A stretch of 64,000 nt of DNA from Algoriphagus iocasae (GTDB lineage: Bacteria; Bacteroidota; Bacteroidia; Cytophagales; Cyclobacteriaceae), in assembly GCF_014206875.1 (NCBI RefSeq), contig NZ_JACIJO010000001.1, positions 186,001 through 250,000 on the forward strand, given 5' to 3'. Of the stretch, positions 8,456-17,509 are shown one piece after another; the stretch's first letter is position 1; the number at the start of each line of letters is the position of its first letter. The notes below the pieces were generated by a model. It was not told the origin of the DNA, did not search any database, and saw only the letters and a program-made list of their open reading frames with translations. Both the position numbers and the translations under genes were made by a program.

Positions 8456-9733
8456 TTAGCTTTTAATAAGCTCATAATCTGTTGCCAGTTTCTCGACAAA
8501 GACCTTTAGCTCATCCCGATAGTGGAGTTTCAGTACAGCGAATTTGTGTCCATACTGCGAAAAAAATGAGACCAGCTGATAGTCTGTAAATCTTTCTAGC
8601 AAATAAAGGTTTTTTGGATCGGTAGTTCCACAAATGAAAAAGGCAATGTCTGTTTTCTCCGGAATGTGTAGTTTTTTGTTTACTCTAAATCTAAGTTTTA
8701 ATAGATAATATTCTCCTTTGTCAATCAGTAGTATGACTAGTTTCGGGGATTCCGAATGTATTGTACAATCGCGAACCCAATTTCGTGACGGCCTTCTTGG
8801 TAGATATACAAGACCATGGGTATTATAATAGTGGATATATTTTTGTGACTGGATAAGAGGCTTTGCCTTATACCACAGCTCCATAAGCTGGCTTCCTTTT
8901 TCCTTTTCATCTGAATTGGGAGAGAATTGTGTCCGCCAATTTCTTGATTCAACCGGTGCCAGTTTGCGCATGCTGAAGCAGATCGCATTAAGCTCTTGCT
9001 GAGTAGGAGTAATATCTATGGAGTGGTGATCATTCTCGCTGAGCAAGATCGAGGTGTAGGATTTGATGCGTTGCTTATCCTTGGTTGGAACTCCGAGAAA
9101 TGGAATGAGAAACGGATAGTGGTTGGAGTGAATAGAAGACAACTTCACATCGGCAATAAAATATCCTATAGTTGTATCATAAAAAGGGAGTTCCTCCGTC
9201 AATAGTGGGGAGGTGGCCTTCCTTTTAGGATTGTCTTTTCCTATATACCATTCGATCAGTTCATCGCCGGGCTTATAAAAGTGGGGATACTGGGTTTTAA
9301 CATAGATGTCCAATCCCTGACGATCAATGTATATTTTGAGGAATTTGCTTTTGCCGGTCAGGGGATCGAAGAAATCAGGCCAATAGTAGCTCTCGAAGCA
9401 TTTGCTACTTCTAAAGTCAAGGAGGGAGAGAAGTCCAAAATAGGCATAGCGACTCAAGTACCCTGAATCGGTGTCCACATTGCAACTGACTAGCAGTTCG
9501 TGAAGGGTGACTTTTAGGTATATCAGCTTTTCCGGCTCACCCTCCAACTTGACTCCCAGCGTGAGGATCTCATTTTGGAAATGGATATTTCGAACTTTGA
9601 TTTTATAGAAGTAATGCGGTTTTCGAAAATCGGAATTCAGGTTAAGGGTTTGCTCAGTCAGCTCAAAGGTGCCCTTCTCAAAGGGCAGACGATAGAAGTT
9701 TTTTGGATCTGGAATTTGGCTTGCTTTTCTCAT
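8456..9733 (-). CDS. Unknown protein, last gene of HEPN operon
   Basis: The 425-residue product is not recognised. It is rich in aromatic and basic residues, has no signal or membrane segment, and seems mixed alpha/beta. A loosely repeated design is visible: the N-terminal FYKIKVRNIHFQNEILTLGV and the C-terminal YYLLKLRFRVNKK blocks look alike. ATG at 9733 is preferred because it lies 4 bases after the stop of the HEPN gene; an in-frame ATG 72 bases upstream would overlap that gene. The tight spacing says it is co-transcribed and probably acts with the HEPN protein. Confidence 0.6.
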   Translation of the reverse strand: MRKASQIPDPKNFYRLPFEKGTFELTEQTLNLNSDFRKPHYFYKIKVRNIHFQNEILTLGVKLEGEPEKLIYLKVTLHELLVSCNVDTDSGYLSRYAYFGLLSLLDFRSSKCFESYYWPDFFDPLTGKSKFLKIYIDRQGLDIYVKTQYPHFYKPGDELIEWYIGKDNPKRKATSPLLTEELPFYDTTIGYFIADVKLSSIHSNHYPFLIPFLGVPTKDKQRIKSYTSILLSENDHHSIDITPTQQELNAICFSMRKLAPVESRNWRTQFSPNSDEKEKGSQLMELWYKAKPLIQSQKYIHYYNTHGLVYLPRRPSRNWVRDCTIHSESPKLVILLIDKGEYYLLKLRFRVNKKLHIPEKTDIAFFICGTTDPKNLYLLERFTDYQLVSFFSQYGHKFAVLKLHYRDELKVFVEKLATDYELIKS

Positions 9734-9737
9734 GGTT

Positions 9738-10616
9738 TCAGTCGTTTTTGGTCTGGGGATTGAAATCGGGGATTTCAGCTGCCATTGCTTCCATCTTGGT
9801 GGCACACATGGTCTTGGTCAACTCAAGCAGGGCGGAGGCTTTTTGGTAGATTTCTTCAGCATCTTTTTGGGAAACCTGGAAGTCGGGAGCATATCTCGCC
9901 TTCCCATAGCTGCTGGTGAGAAGACTGAACAGCTTTTTGTCAGTGGGTCGATCTCCGATCATCAGCTCGATCGGACTTTCAGAAAAGCATCTGGTCAGCC
10001 CCAATAGGCGGTGGAGGTTGTGAAATTCGGAGCGGTAGTCGATGTGTACCCGGATCAGAAGAATACAGGATTGCTCCACGGCTTGATGCATTAAGAAGGT
10101 GGCTACGTTATGCTGTCCCTTTTGGAGACTGGCATATGCGGACTCAAGAAATCCTCTAGCTAAGTCTGTCCTATGGAAAAAATGCTTCTCCGCTTTCGCA
10201 AGCGTCTTGGCAGTGTCGAGGGAAGGTTTGAATTCGAGATCGAAGAAACCGTCTCTGGTATAGAGTGGCTTACCATGCGCCAATACCGTGGTGAAGAAGC
10301 GATTTTTGGATTCGATTGCTTCTTGGACAGCAACTTCTCCATGACATAGTATGGTGACCTGACCGTTGTGGTAGTGTGTATTTGCAAAGTCTTGCACCTC
10401 ATACTCGATCCGGGAAGAGGATTCGGTGCAGACCAGCAGACAATAGTGATGGTGAATAACTTGCTTGTTGGCAAAACATCCTAAGATCTCATTTTTAAGC
10501 GTTTGGGCTCCAAAAGAAATGATTCTGGTAGGTTGGAATTTTTCGACCAGCAGCTGCAGAAAGTTTCTGAAGTGCTCTGCGCGGTCTTGATCGGTTCTTG
10601 AGATTTTGACTTGCAT
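9738..10616 (-). CDS. HEPN-domain protein with degenerate nucleotidyltransferase domain
   Basis: The 292-residue protein has two parts. Residues 1-130 resemble a minimal nucleotidyltransferase fold, but the catalytic GSxxRG stretch is replaced by FGAQTLKNE, so the enzyme activity is probably lost. Residues 140-275 form a HEPN domain: RGFLESAYASLQKGQHNVATF, HQAVEQSC, then RSEFHNLHRLLGL and the final helix YGKARYAPDF. In related HEPN-MNT systems the HEPN part can be an RNase controlled by an MNT partner; here both are on one chain. It is the middle gene of a three-gene minus-strand operon (gaps of 11 and 4 bases). Role in RNA cleavage or defence is inference. Confidence 0.75.
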   Translation of the reverse strand: MQVKISRTDQDRAEHFRNFLQLLVEKFQPTRIISFGAQTLKNEILGCFANKQVIHHHYCLLVCTESSSRIEYEVQDFANTHYHNGQVTILCHGEVAVQEAIESKNRFFTTVLAHGKPLYTRDGFFDLEFKPSLDTAKTLAKAEKHFFHRTDLARGFLESAYASLQKGQHNVATFLMHQAVEQSCILLIRVHIDYRSEFHNLHRLLGLTRCFSESPIELMIGDRPTDKKLFSLLTSSYGKARYAPDFQVSQKDAEEIYQKASALLELTKTMCATKMEAMAAEIPDFNPQTKND

Positions 10617-10627
10617 GGGAAAAGAGT

Positions 10628-11224
10628 TTAAATAGGAGAATAGCGAACATGTATCAGGTAGCTGGCTTCGAGCAGCTTTTTGAAATAGGTAAAGTCCTTC
10701 AGGTATTCTCCTTCGTCTCCGTCAAAGATGGAATAGCTATAAAAGGCCATCTCACGAAGTTGATTCCAGCGCAGAATCCATTTCTTTAAAGACTGTTTTT
10801 GGAAAAATGCCTTGATGAAACCTGAGGGGTCGAGGATTTCTTCTAGGCTTAGATTTTTTGGACCGTATTGGAGGATTTGTAGAGGAAGGAGGGTTTCGGA
10901 TTCTTTTTTGCAACGGTTTTTTAACATGGAGTCAGCTAGTTGGTCCCAGCCAATCAGCTTCTTTTCTAGAGCGGGGAACTCTTGTAAGTGAATGCTGGCA
11001 TAGATGATTTGGAGTATTAGTTGACCTGGGTAAATCAATCCATTGGGAGGAGTATTAGCGAAATCAATTTCATGTTCAAATACTGCGAGCTGTATATCTT
11101 CGATTTTTTTTATCCAGTAAGAGATGTCAGCTACACTTTGGAGGACATAGTTAAGATTGACAAAGGCTTGATGCTGGTTTTTACATCGAAAAGCCCTGCG
11201 GCAGGTGCTGAATGTATTTTCCAT
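10628..11224 (-). CDS. Unknown protein, first gene of HEPN operon
   Basis: The 198-residue product is not recognised. It appears mostly helical, has no signal peptide or membrane segment, and carries several Trp and Phe-rich helices (KKWILRWNQLREMAFYSYS). The N-terminus holds a CRRAFRCKNQH stretch, with two Cys and a His but no complete zinc motif. It is 11 bases upstream of the HEPN gene and begins the operon. A role as partner or regulator of the HEPN protein is inferred only from position. Confidence 0.6.
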   Translation of the reverse strand: MENTFSTCRRAFRCKNQHQAFVNLNYVLQSVADISYWIKKIEDIQLAVFEHEIDFANTPPNGLIYPGQLILQIIYASIHLQEFPALEKKLIGWDQLADSMLKNRCKKESETLLPLQILQYGPKNLSLEEILDPSGFIKAFFQKQSLKKWILRWNQLREMAFYSYSIFDGDEGEYLKDFTYFKKLLEASYLIHVRYSPI

Positions 11225-11559
11225 GGTTTGATAAGTTATGTGCTGTTGATTTCATTCTTCGGAAGAATGACGAGGTCAAATTGATGAATATCAATGGGAT
11301 AGGGTATTCTGAAAATGGATAGTTTAGAAGGGATTTGGAATAAAATATTCATACTTAGACAAATGAATACAGGCAACCGACAGGATTCGATAAGTTTTAT
11401 CGTCCGTCCCTTTGGGACTTTGAAAAGATTCTGGTTTTTTATTCTAGGAGATGGGTCGTCCCTATGGGACTCCTAAATTAGATTTGTGAGATAGACTGGA
11501 TTGATATCTTTTAAGAAGCGTTCACTTGGGATTTGTTACCCGTACAAGTGATGCTTTCC

Positions 11560-11660
11560 ATTTCAATGCCGTAGGCATGATCGATAACCTTGCCAGCCAT
11601 TTCAATGGCTGGAATATGGATTTTGATTGGTTTCCAAAATGCCGTAGGCATGACCGATAC
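11560..11660. repeat. Short palindromic repeats (GCCGTAGGCATGA type)
   Basis: The phrase ATGCCGTAGGCATGA followed by YCGATA occurs twice, at about 11566 and 11639. Its core ATGCC-GTA-GGCAT is a perfect small palindrome. Between the copies lies a second hairpin, CCAGCCATT facing AATGGCTGG. Nearby, near 11412 and 11451, CGTCCCTTTGGGACT and CGTCCCTATGGGACT form another pair. These fill the gene-free stretch 11225-11807. They resemble REP-like intergenic units and are not coding. Confidence 0.65.
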
Positions 11661-11807
11661 CATGAAAATTTGGTAACCTTACGACATATTCTGTCAGGAT
11701 TTTTTAATCATTCCGGCTATATCCTTGCTCCATTCCTAGAAATGGAATAATTTAGTTAAAGGACTTAACAGAGAATTTCCTATTTTTCCCAATACACTTA
11801 GCAGACT

Positions 11808-12212
11808 ATGAACGAGAAGATCCACCACGGCAGAAATATCAAGCGTTTCAGGGAAATGATGGGCATCAAGCAGGAGGCCTTGGCTTTTGAGCTGGGGGAG
11901 GACTGGTCCCAGAAGAAAGTCAGTTTACTGGAGCAAAAGGAAGAAGTGGAGGAGGAATTGCTGAAACAGGTGGCTGAGATATTGAAAGTTCCTGCGGAGG
12001 CGATTAAGATGTTTGATGAAGAACAGGTAGTAAATATTATTTCCAATACTTTTAATGACCAATCAAATGGGTATAATTATTACCCGACTTTTAATATCAA
12101 TCCGCTTGAAAAATGGTTTGAAGCTTTAGAAGAGAATAAAAAGCTTTATGAGCGATTGTTGGAATCGGAGCAAGAGAAGGTGGAGATTATGAAAAGGATG
12201 TTGGAGAAGTAA
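11808..12212 (+). CDS. XRE-family helix-turn-helix regulator
   Basis: The 134-residue protein carries a Cro/C1-type helix-turn-helix at residues 8-65 (GRNIKRFREMMGIKQEALAF and then WSQKKVSLLEQ). A linker rich in Asn and Tyr follows, and the C-terminal 30 residues form a charged helix that could be a coiled coil for dimerisation. It is the first gene before the restriction-modification gene and is separated from it by a terminator. It may control the defence island, as C proteins and XRE regulators do in other R-M systems; that role is inferred from position. Confidence 0.8.
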   Translation: MNEKIHHGRNIKRFREMMGIKQEALAFELGEDWSQKKVSLLEQKEEVEEELLKQVAEILKVPAEAIKMFDEEQVVNIISNTFNDQSNGYNYYPTFNINPLEKWFEALEENKKLYERLLESEQEKVEIMKRMLEK

Positions 12213-12232
12213 GCATTCCTACCTAAGCATAT

Positions 12233-12262
12233 AGCCTTTCTGGGACTCAGAAAGGCTTTTTT
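12233..12262 (+). terminator. Rho-independent terminator after the XRE gene
   Basis: Arms AGCCTTTCT and AGAAAGGCT pair over nine bases around a seven-base loop and end in six T. It separates the XRE transcript from the restriction-modification gene. Confidence 0.85.
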
Positions 12263-12376
12263 CTGTTCATTGTAAAAGAGAGTAAGGTTTTTTAGAAATC
12301 TCAACTACTTATAATTGTCTTTTTAGTCAGAAATAATGCATCTTGTAGAGAGTTTTTTTAGCAAGATCTTACCTGA

Positions 12377-15300
12377 ATGTCTGATAATTTCCTTAAGCCC
12401 AAACAGTCCCTCAACAAAGCATTTCTAAAGGTTAAGCCCAATCGATCAGCTATTGAGAGTTTTAAAGACAATCTCATCCAACTAATCGACCGGATCAATG
12501 AGTCTGAATCTGAGGAGTTTCACAAGAATTTGGTCATTGATTTCCTGAAGAAAACCTATTACGATCCCTCCCACTTTATCAATACCAAAGGGAGAAATGA
12601 CCTGGTTATTCATACCGGGGATAAGGCCAAATCGAGCGTTGGGGTAATCATCGAGGCTAAAAAGCCAACGAATAAGGCGGAAATGCTCAGTAAAACCAAT
12701 ATCAACTTCAAGGCTTTTCAGGAGTTGGTTTTGTATTATTTGAGAGAGCGGATCACACATAAAAATCTGGAAGTCAAACATTTGGTAGTCACCAATATTC
12801 ATGAGTGGTTTATCTTTGATGCTCAGCTATTTGATCGGCATTTTGCTCAGAATAAAGGCTTGGTCAAGCAATTTGAGGATTTTGAGGCAGGAAGATTAGC
12901 TGAAACCAAAACCGACTTTTTCTATAAAAACCTCGCAGAACCTGCCATCGAAAAAGTAAAGGATCAAATCACCTTTACTTATTTTGATATCAGGGATTAC
13001 AACAAGCCACTGAGAAATCAGGATAAAAAAGATGATGCAAAATTAATTGCGCTATTCAAGCTCCTTTCTCCAGAACACCTGCTCAAACTCCCTTTTGCCA
13101 ATGATAGTAACAGTCTGGACAAGCGATTCTATTCCGAATTGCTGCATATCATCGGACTTACTGAAACTAAGCAGGGTGGTAAAAAATTGATTGAACGGAG
13201 TGCCAAAGGAAGCCGCAACACTGGAAGTATCCTTGAAGACGCAATAATCCAATTGGATTCACTGGATAAAATAAGCCAACTGGAAAAGCCAAGTCAATAT
13301 GGAAATACCGCTGAGGAACGTCTATTTAATGTAGGATTAGAACTGAGTATTACTTGGATCAATCGGGTTCTTTTCCTCAAGCTTTTGGAGGCACAGTTAA
13401 TCACCTATCATAAAGGAGACAAGTCCTATGCTTTCCTCAGTAAAAAGAATATCCACGATTGGGATGATCTAAATTCGCTTTTTTTTCAAGTTCTGGCGAA
13501 GAAAACGGAAGATAGAAATGAGGACGTCAAGGCACTTTTCGCCAAGGTTCCTTATCTGAATTCTTCTCTTTTCGAACCGACTCCTATGGAACAAAAGACC
13601 ATCATGGTCAATTTCCTGAAAAATGAGAAAACCATTCCGGTCATTTTATCTACGGTTTTGAAAGATGCCCAAGGCAAAAAACTAACCGGTGAACTCACCA
13701 CCTTGGAATACTTATTCCGTTTTCTGGATGCATATGATTTTGCCAGTGAAGGTTCGGAAGAAATTCAGGAGGACAATAAAACCCTGATCAATGCCTCTGT
13801 TTTAGGTTTGATCTTCGAGAAAATCAATGGTTACAAAGACGGATCGTTTTTCACTCCTGGCTTTATTACCATGTATATGTGCCGGGAAACGATCCGAAAA
13901 GCAGTCATTCAGAAATTTAAGGAAGCCAAAGGATGGGAAGTGGAAAATCTGGAGGAGCTCTATGACAAAATCGACGATAGAAATGAGGCAAACGAACTAG
14001 TCAACTCCCTGAAAATTTGTGATCCTGCAGTAGGCTCAGGTCACTTTTTGGTTTCTGCGCTCAATGAAATTATTGCGGTCAAAAACGACCTGAAAATCTT
14101 GCAGGATAGATCAGGCAAACGACTGAAGGAATATCAGGTAGAAGTAGTCAATGATGAACTGATCGTCACAGATGAAGATGGGGAACTCTTTGAATACCAC
14201 CCCACCAACAAAGAATCCCAGCGAATCCAGGAAACGTTATTCCATGAGAAGCAGACCATCATCGAAAACTGTCTTTTTGGAGTAGATATCAATCCCAACT
14301 CGGTTAAAATCTGCCGATTAAGACTTTGGATAGAGCTTTTGAAGAGTGCCTATTACAAAGACACAACTACCCTGTCCGGCAATAGTTCCCCTGTATGCTA
14401 TGCGGATTCGGATGAGGTACGAGATGAATACAGAGACCTTCGAGGTTCGGAAAACCTCAAAACACAGCGAGAACTGGAAACCCTGCCCAACATCGATATC
14501 AACATCAAATGTGGGAATTCCTTGGTTTCCCGGTTTGGCTTGGAGGAAGATCTTAGTCAGGCCTTGAAGAAAAGTAAATTCTCCATAGATGCTTATAGGA
14601 TCGCAGTGGATCGCTATCGCAATGCCGAAAGCAAGGAGGAAAAACGGGAAATGGAAAACCTGATCAATGCGATCAAATCCGATTTCCGCTCCGAAATCGC
14701 AAATAATGATCCCAAGGTCAAGCGGAAAGCCAAGCTGGGAGGTGAACTCTATAACCTCACCATGCAAACAGGGCTATTCGAAGAGTCTGCCAAAGAGAAA
14801 AAAGCTCGCCTTGCTAAAATCGATAAGGTCAGCAAAGAATTGGAAAAACTGGAAACCGAAATCGAAGAAATCAAAGCCAACCAGATCTATGAAAATGCTT
14901 TCGAATGGCGCTTTGAGTTTCCTGAAGTGCTGAATGATGAAGGTGATTTTGTGGGTTTTGATGTGGTGATTGGGAATCCACCTTATATCAGGCAGGAAGA
15001 ATTTTCCAACCTTAAACCCTATCTCCAAGGACGATTCCAAACTTATTCAGGCACAGCAGATCTCTATGTCTATTTTGTAGAGCTGAGTATGAATTTGCTG
15101 AAGAAGTCAGGCAATTTTGTCTTTATCATTCCAAATAAATGGATGAGGGCTGGATATGGAAAAGCGCTAAGAAATTATGTCAAGACTTTCAATCTTCATG
15201 AATTGCTTGACTTTGGGGATTTGCAAGTATTTGAAGAAGCTACTACTTACCCACTTATTATAGGGTTAGGCAAAACAAGTCCTTCCGAAAAATTCACAGC

Positions 15301-16288
15301 TGTAAACGTAGACACCTTGGATTTTCCGCTGGGAATGGAAAGCTATTTAGCTGAAAACCGAATCGAAGTGCTTACTCAAGGGCTTTCAGATGATGGTTGG
15401 ACTTTGACCGATAGCAAAGCGCAACAGTTACTTCTAAAGCTAAAATCCCAAGGCGTTCCTCTTTCTGAGTATGTGGATGGGAAAATCTATCGAGGTGTAT
15501 TAACTGGGCTAAATGGAGCCTTTGTAATCGACCAAGAAACGAAAGATAAACTGATCTCCGAAGAACCGAGAAGTGCAGAGGTGATTAAGCCATTTTTAGC
15601 AGGAAGGGAAATAAAAAGATATCAATCTACTAAAGCTGAAAAGTATCTAATTTTGTTTTCAAAAGGGTTTACTATCAAAAGTAACCTGCCTGAAAATGAT
15701 CCAAATAAAATTCATCAGGTAAATGAACCTCCAAGATATGGCTATATGGATTACGATCCTGCTTGGAATTGGATACAAAATACTTATCCTGCTATTGCCA
15801 ATCATTTGAAACCGTTTGAAAAGGCAGCTAAAAAACGAACGGATCAAGGAGATTTTTGGTGGGAATTAAGGGCTTGTGATTATTATGATGAGTTTGAAAA
15901 AGTAAAAATTGTGTGGCCTGAAACATCCTTAGACAACCAATTTACTCTTGTGCCAGAAGGAATTCACCTAAACAAAACTACCTTTTTCATACCAATACAT
16001 GATGTAGGATTATTAGCATTACTAAATTCAAAGCTTGCAAAATTTTATTTTGGATCTATTGTCTCGAAGATGAGAGGCGGCTATTTTTCAATGTCCAAAG
16101 CGTATGTAGAAACAATTCCAATCATTGAACCAATTAAAGAATTGTCAAAATTGGCGGAACAAGTACTAATTGAAAATCAAATTAGTTGTTATTCAGATAC
16201 TATAGCTCTCGAAAACCAAATCAATCAATTGGTTTATGAGATGTATGGATTGAGTGAGGAGGAGATTGGGATAGTGGAAGGCAAATAG
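12377..16288 (+). CDS. Type IIG-like fused restriction-modification enzyme
   Basis: The 1303-residue protein joins a nuclease and an adenine methyltransferase. The N-terminal domain has a PD-(D/E)xK-like site: Asp75 in RNDLVIH and Glu93-Ala-Lys95 in IIEAKKP. The methyltransferase has the SAM-binding DPAVGSGHF at residue 549 and the catalytic NPPY at 867-870, which marks N6-adenine modification. A long charged helical insertion (about 710-850) lies between them. The C-terminal 350 residues fit a TaqI/Eco57I-type target recognition domain. A single chain of this kind cuts and protects DNA without separate subunits. Four further defence-like genes follow on the same strand. Confidence 0.88.
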   Translation: MSDNFLKPKQSLNKAFLKVKPNRSAIESFKDNLIQLIDRINESESEEFHKNLVIDFLKKTYYDPSHFINTKGRNDLVIHTGDKAKSSVGVIIEAKKPTNKAEMLSKTNINFKAFQELVLYYLRERITHKNLEVKHLVVTNIHEWFIFDAQLFDRHFAQNKGLVKQFEDFEAGRLAETKTDFFYKNLAEPAIEKVKDQITFTYFDIRDYNKPLRNQDKKDDAKLIALFKLLSPEHLLKLPFANDSNSLDKRFYSELLHIIGLTETKQGGKKLIERSAKGSRNTGSILEDAIIQLDSLDKISQLEKPSQYGNTAEERLFNVGLELSITWINRVLFLKLLEAQLITYHKGDKSYAFLSKKNIHDWDDLNSLFFQVLAKKTEDRNEDVKALFAKVPYLNSSLFEPTPMEQKTIMVNFLKNEKTIPVILSTVLKDAQGKKLTGELTTLEYLFRFLDAYDFASEGSEEIQEDNKTLINASVLGLIFEKINGYKDGSFFTPGFITMYMCRETIRKAVIQKFKEAKGWEVENLEELYDKIDDRNEANELVNSLKICDPAVGSGHFLVSALNEIIAVKNDLKILQDRSGKRLKEYQVEVVNDELIVTDEDGELFEYHPTNKESQRIQETLFHEKQTIIENCLFGVDINPNSVKICRLRLWIELLKSAYYKDTTTLSGNSSPVCYADSDEVRDEYRDLRGSENLKTQRELETLPNIDINIKCGNSLVSRFGLEEDLSQALKKSKFSIDAYRIAVDRYRNAESKEEKREMENLINAIKSDFRSEIANNDPKVKRKAKLGGELYNLTMQTGLFEESAKEKKARLAKIDKVSKELEKLETEIEEIKANQIYENAFEWRFEFPEVLNDEGDFVGFDVVIGNPPYIRQEEFSNLKPYLQGRFQTYSGTADLYVYFVELSMNLLKKSGNFVFIIPNKWMRAGYGKALRNYVKTFNLHELLDFGDLQVFEEATTYPLIIGLGKTSPSEKFTAVNVDTLDFPLGMESYLAENRIEVLTQGLSDDGWTLTDSKAQQLLLKLKSQGVPLSEYVDGKIYRGVLTGLNGAFVIDQETKDKLISEEPRSAEVIKPFLAGREIKRYQSTKAEKYLILFSKGFTIKSNLPENDPNKIHQVNEPPRYGYMDYDPAWNWIQNTYPAIANHLKPFEKAAKKRTDQGDFWWELRACDYYDEFEKVKIVWPETSLDNQFTLVPEGIHLNKTTFFIPIHDVGLLALLNSKLAKFYFGSIVSKMRGGYFSMSKAYVETIPIIEPIKELSKLAEQVLIENQISCYSDTIALENQINQLVYEMYGLSEEEIGIVEGK

Positions 16289-16326
16289 TGTAATAGAATT
16301 AAAATAATCCTTAACAAATATTCACC

Positions 16327-17481
16327 TTGAAAAATCAAAAGAAGACTTTTGTTTCCCGAATTGACAAAAAAACAATAAATTTTTTAATTAAGATTATTTA
16401 TATTATAAGTGGTACAATTATTTTATTCTTTTCTATACCATTTATACTTCTATTAAATTCGTATAATTTTGATTCTATAAAAGATTCTTTCCAGATAACA
16501 GGTACGATTGGAGATACATTAAACGGTGTTTTTAACCCATTAATTGCAGCCCTTGCTGTCATAACTACTTTCCTTGCATTTATTGTTCAATACAGAGCAA
16601 ATCAATTGTATCGCGAAGATGTAGATTTTCAAAGGTTTGAAACAAGATTCTATGAGTTATTGAAATTGCATAGAGAAAATGTAAATGAAATTGAAATATC
16701 GAATAAATACTTAAAAAGGAATGCATTTGTTAAAATGTTTGAAGAACTGAGATTCTTATATTACGTTGTAGATTCCGCTAAGGACTTTTATGAAAAAGAA
16801 AACAATCATGTCTTAAGTATTACTAAAGAACAGATTATAGAGTTAGCTTATTTCTTTTTCTATTATGGCGTAAATGAAAAATTAAATTTTGCTGATTTTT
16901 CTAAAATCACAATCCATACCCCCTTTTATATTTATTGTAGAACTCAAATAAAAGAATATCAAAAAATATTTGATAAAGAATTTTCAGAAGAAGCTAAGGA
17001 ACCTATTAATTTAATCTTAAATGAATTAGTAGGTTTAAATGAGGCAATTTATCTAACAACTGATTTCTACCCTTTTCAAGGTCATGCATCTAGGCTTGGC
17101 CATTATTATAGACACCTTTATCAACTGATAAAATTTGTAGTGTCAAGTAAGCAATTAAAGGGAGTTCCCGATAAATATGAGTATATCAAAATCGTTAGAG
17201 CACAACTGTCAAATTATGAGCAAGCGATAATTTATTATAACTCATTCTTCTACGCTGGTAAAATTTGGTGGAATGACACAACCATTGATTTAAGAAGTGA
17301 AGACGGAAATTATATAAGTTATTTTTTAGATTATGCACTAATAAAAAATCTGCCATTTAACCTAACTGATTTCGGTGTTTTCCCTTCAGATAAATTTAAG
17401 ATAGAATTATTAAAGAAAGGTACAAAAGAAGAAAAACTTGATGCTAAAATGAAATGGTTATTTGAATGGCTGGGAGATTAA
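16327..17481 (+). CDS. AbiC-like putative phage abortive infection protein
   Basis: The 384-residue product has two N-terminal membrane segments (about residues 19-45 and 60-85) followed by a large soluble part. The link FNPLIAALAVITTFLAFIVQY and the phrase RFETRFYELLKLHRENVNEI match the putative AbiC abortive-infection family (PF16872) as recalled. Such proteins are thought to stop phage growth by harming the infected cell; the mechanism is unknown. The start is TTG at 16327, since the first in-frame ATG would lose both membrane segments. The coding sequence is clearly richer in A and T than the methyltransferase gene upstream, which suggests a separate origin. Confidence 0.8.
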   Translation: MKNQKKTFVSRIDKKTINFLIKIIYIISGTIILFFSIPFILLLNSYNFDSIKDSFQITGTIGDTLNGVFNPLIAALAVITTFLAFIVQYRANQLYREDVDFQRFETRFYELLKLHRENVNEIEISNKYLKRNAFVKMFEELRFLYYVVDSAKDFYEKENNHVLSITKEQIIELAYFFFYYGVNEKLNFADFSKITIHTPFYIYCRTQIKEYQKIFDKEFSEEAKEPINLILNELVGLNEAIYLTTDFYPFQGHASRLGHYYRHLYQLIKFVVSSKQLKGVPDKYEYIKIVRAQLSNYEQAIIYYNSFFYAGKIWWNDTTIDLRSEDGNYISYFLDYALIKNLPFNLTDFGVFPSDKFKIELLKKGTKEEKLDAKMKWLFEWLGD

Positions 17482-17509
17482 AACTTTAAAATTGATTAAA
17501 CTTATTCAA

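Noticed and set aside
14318..14767. 149-codon frame on the minus strand inside the restriction-modification gene
   Set aside because: It is antisense to a well-supported methyltransferase region and has no family features.
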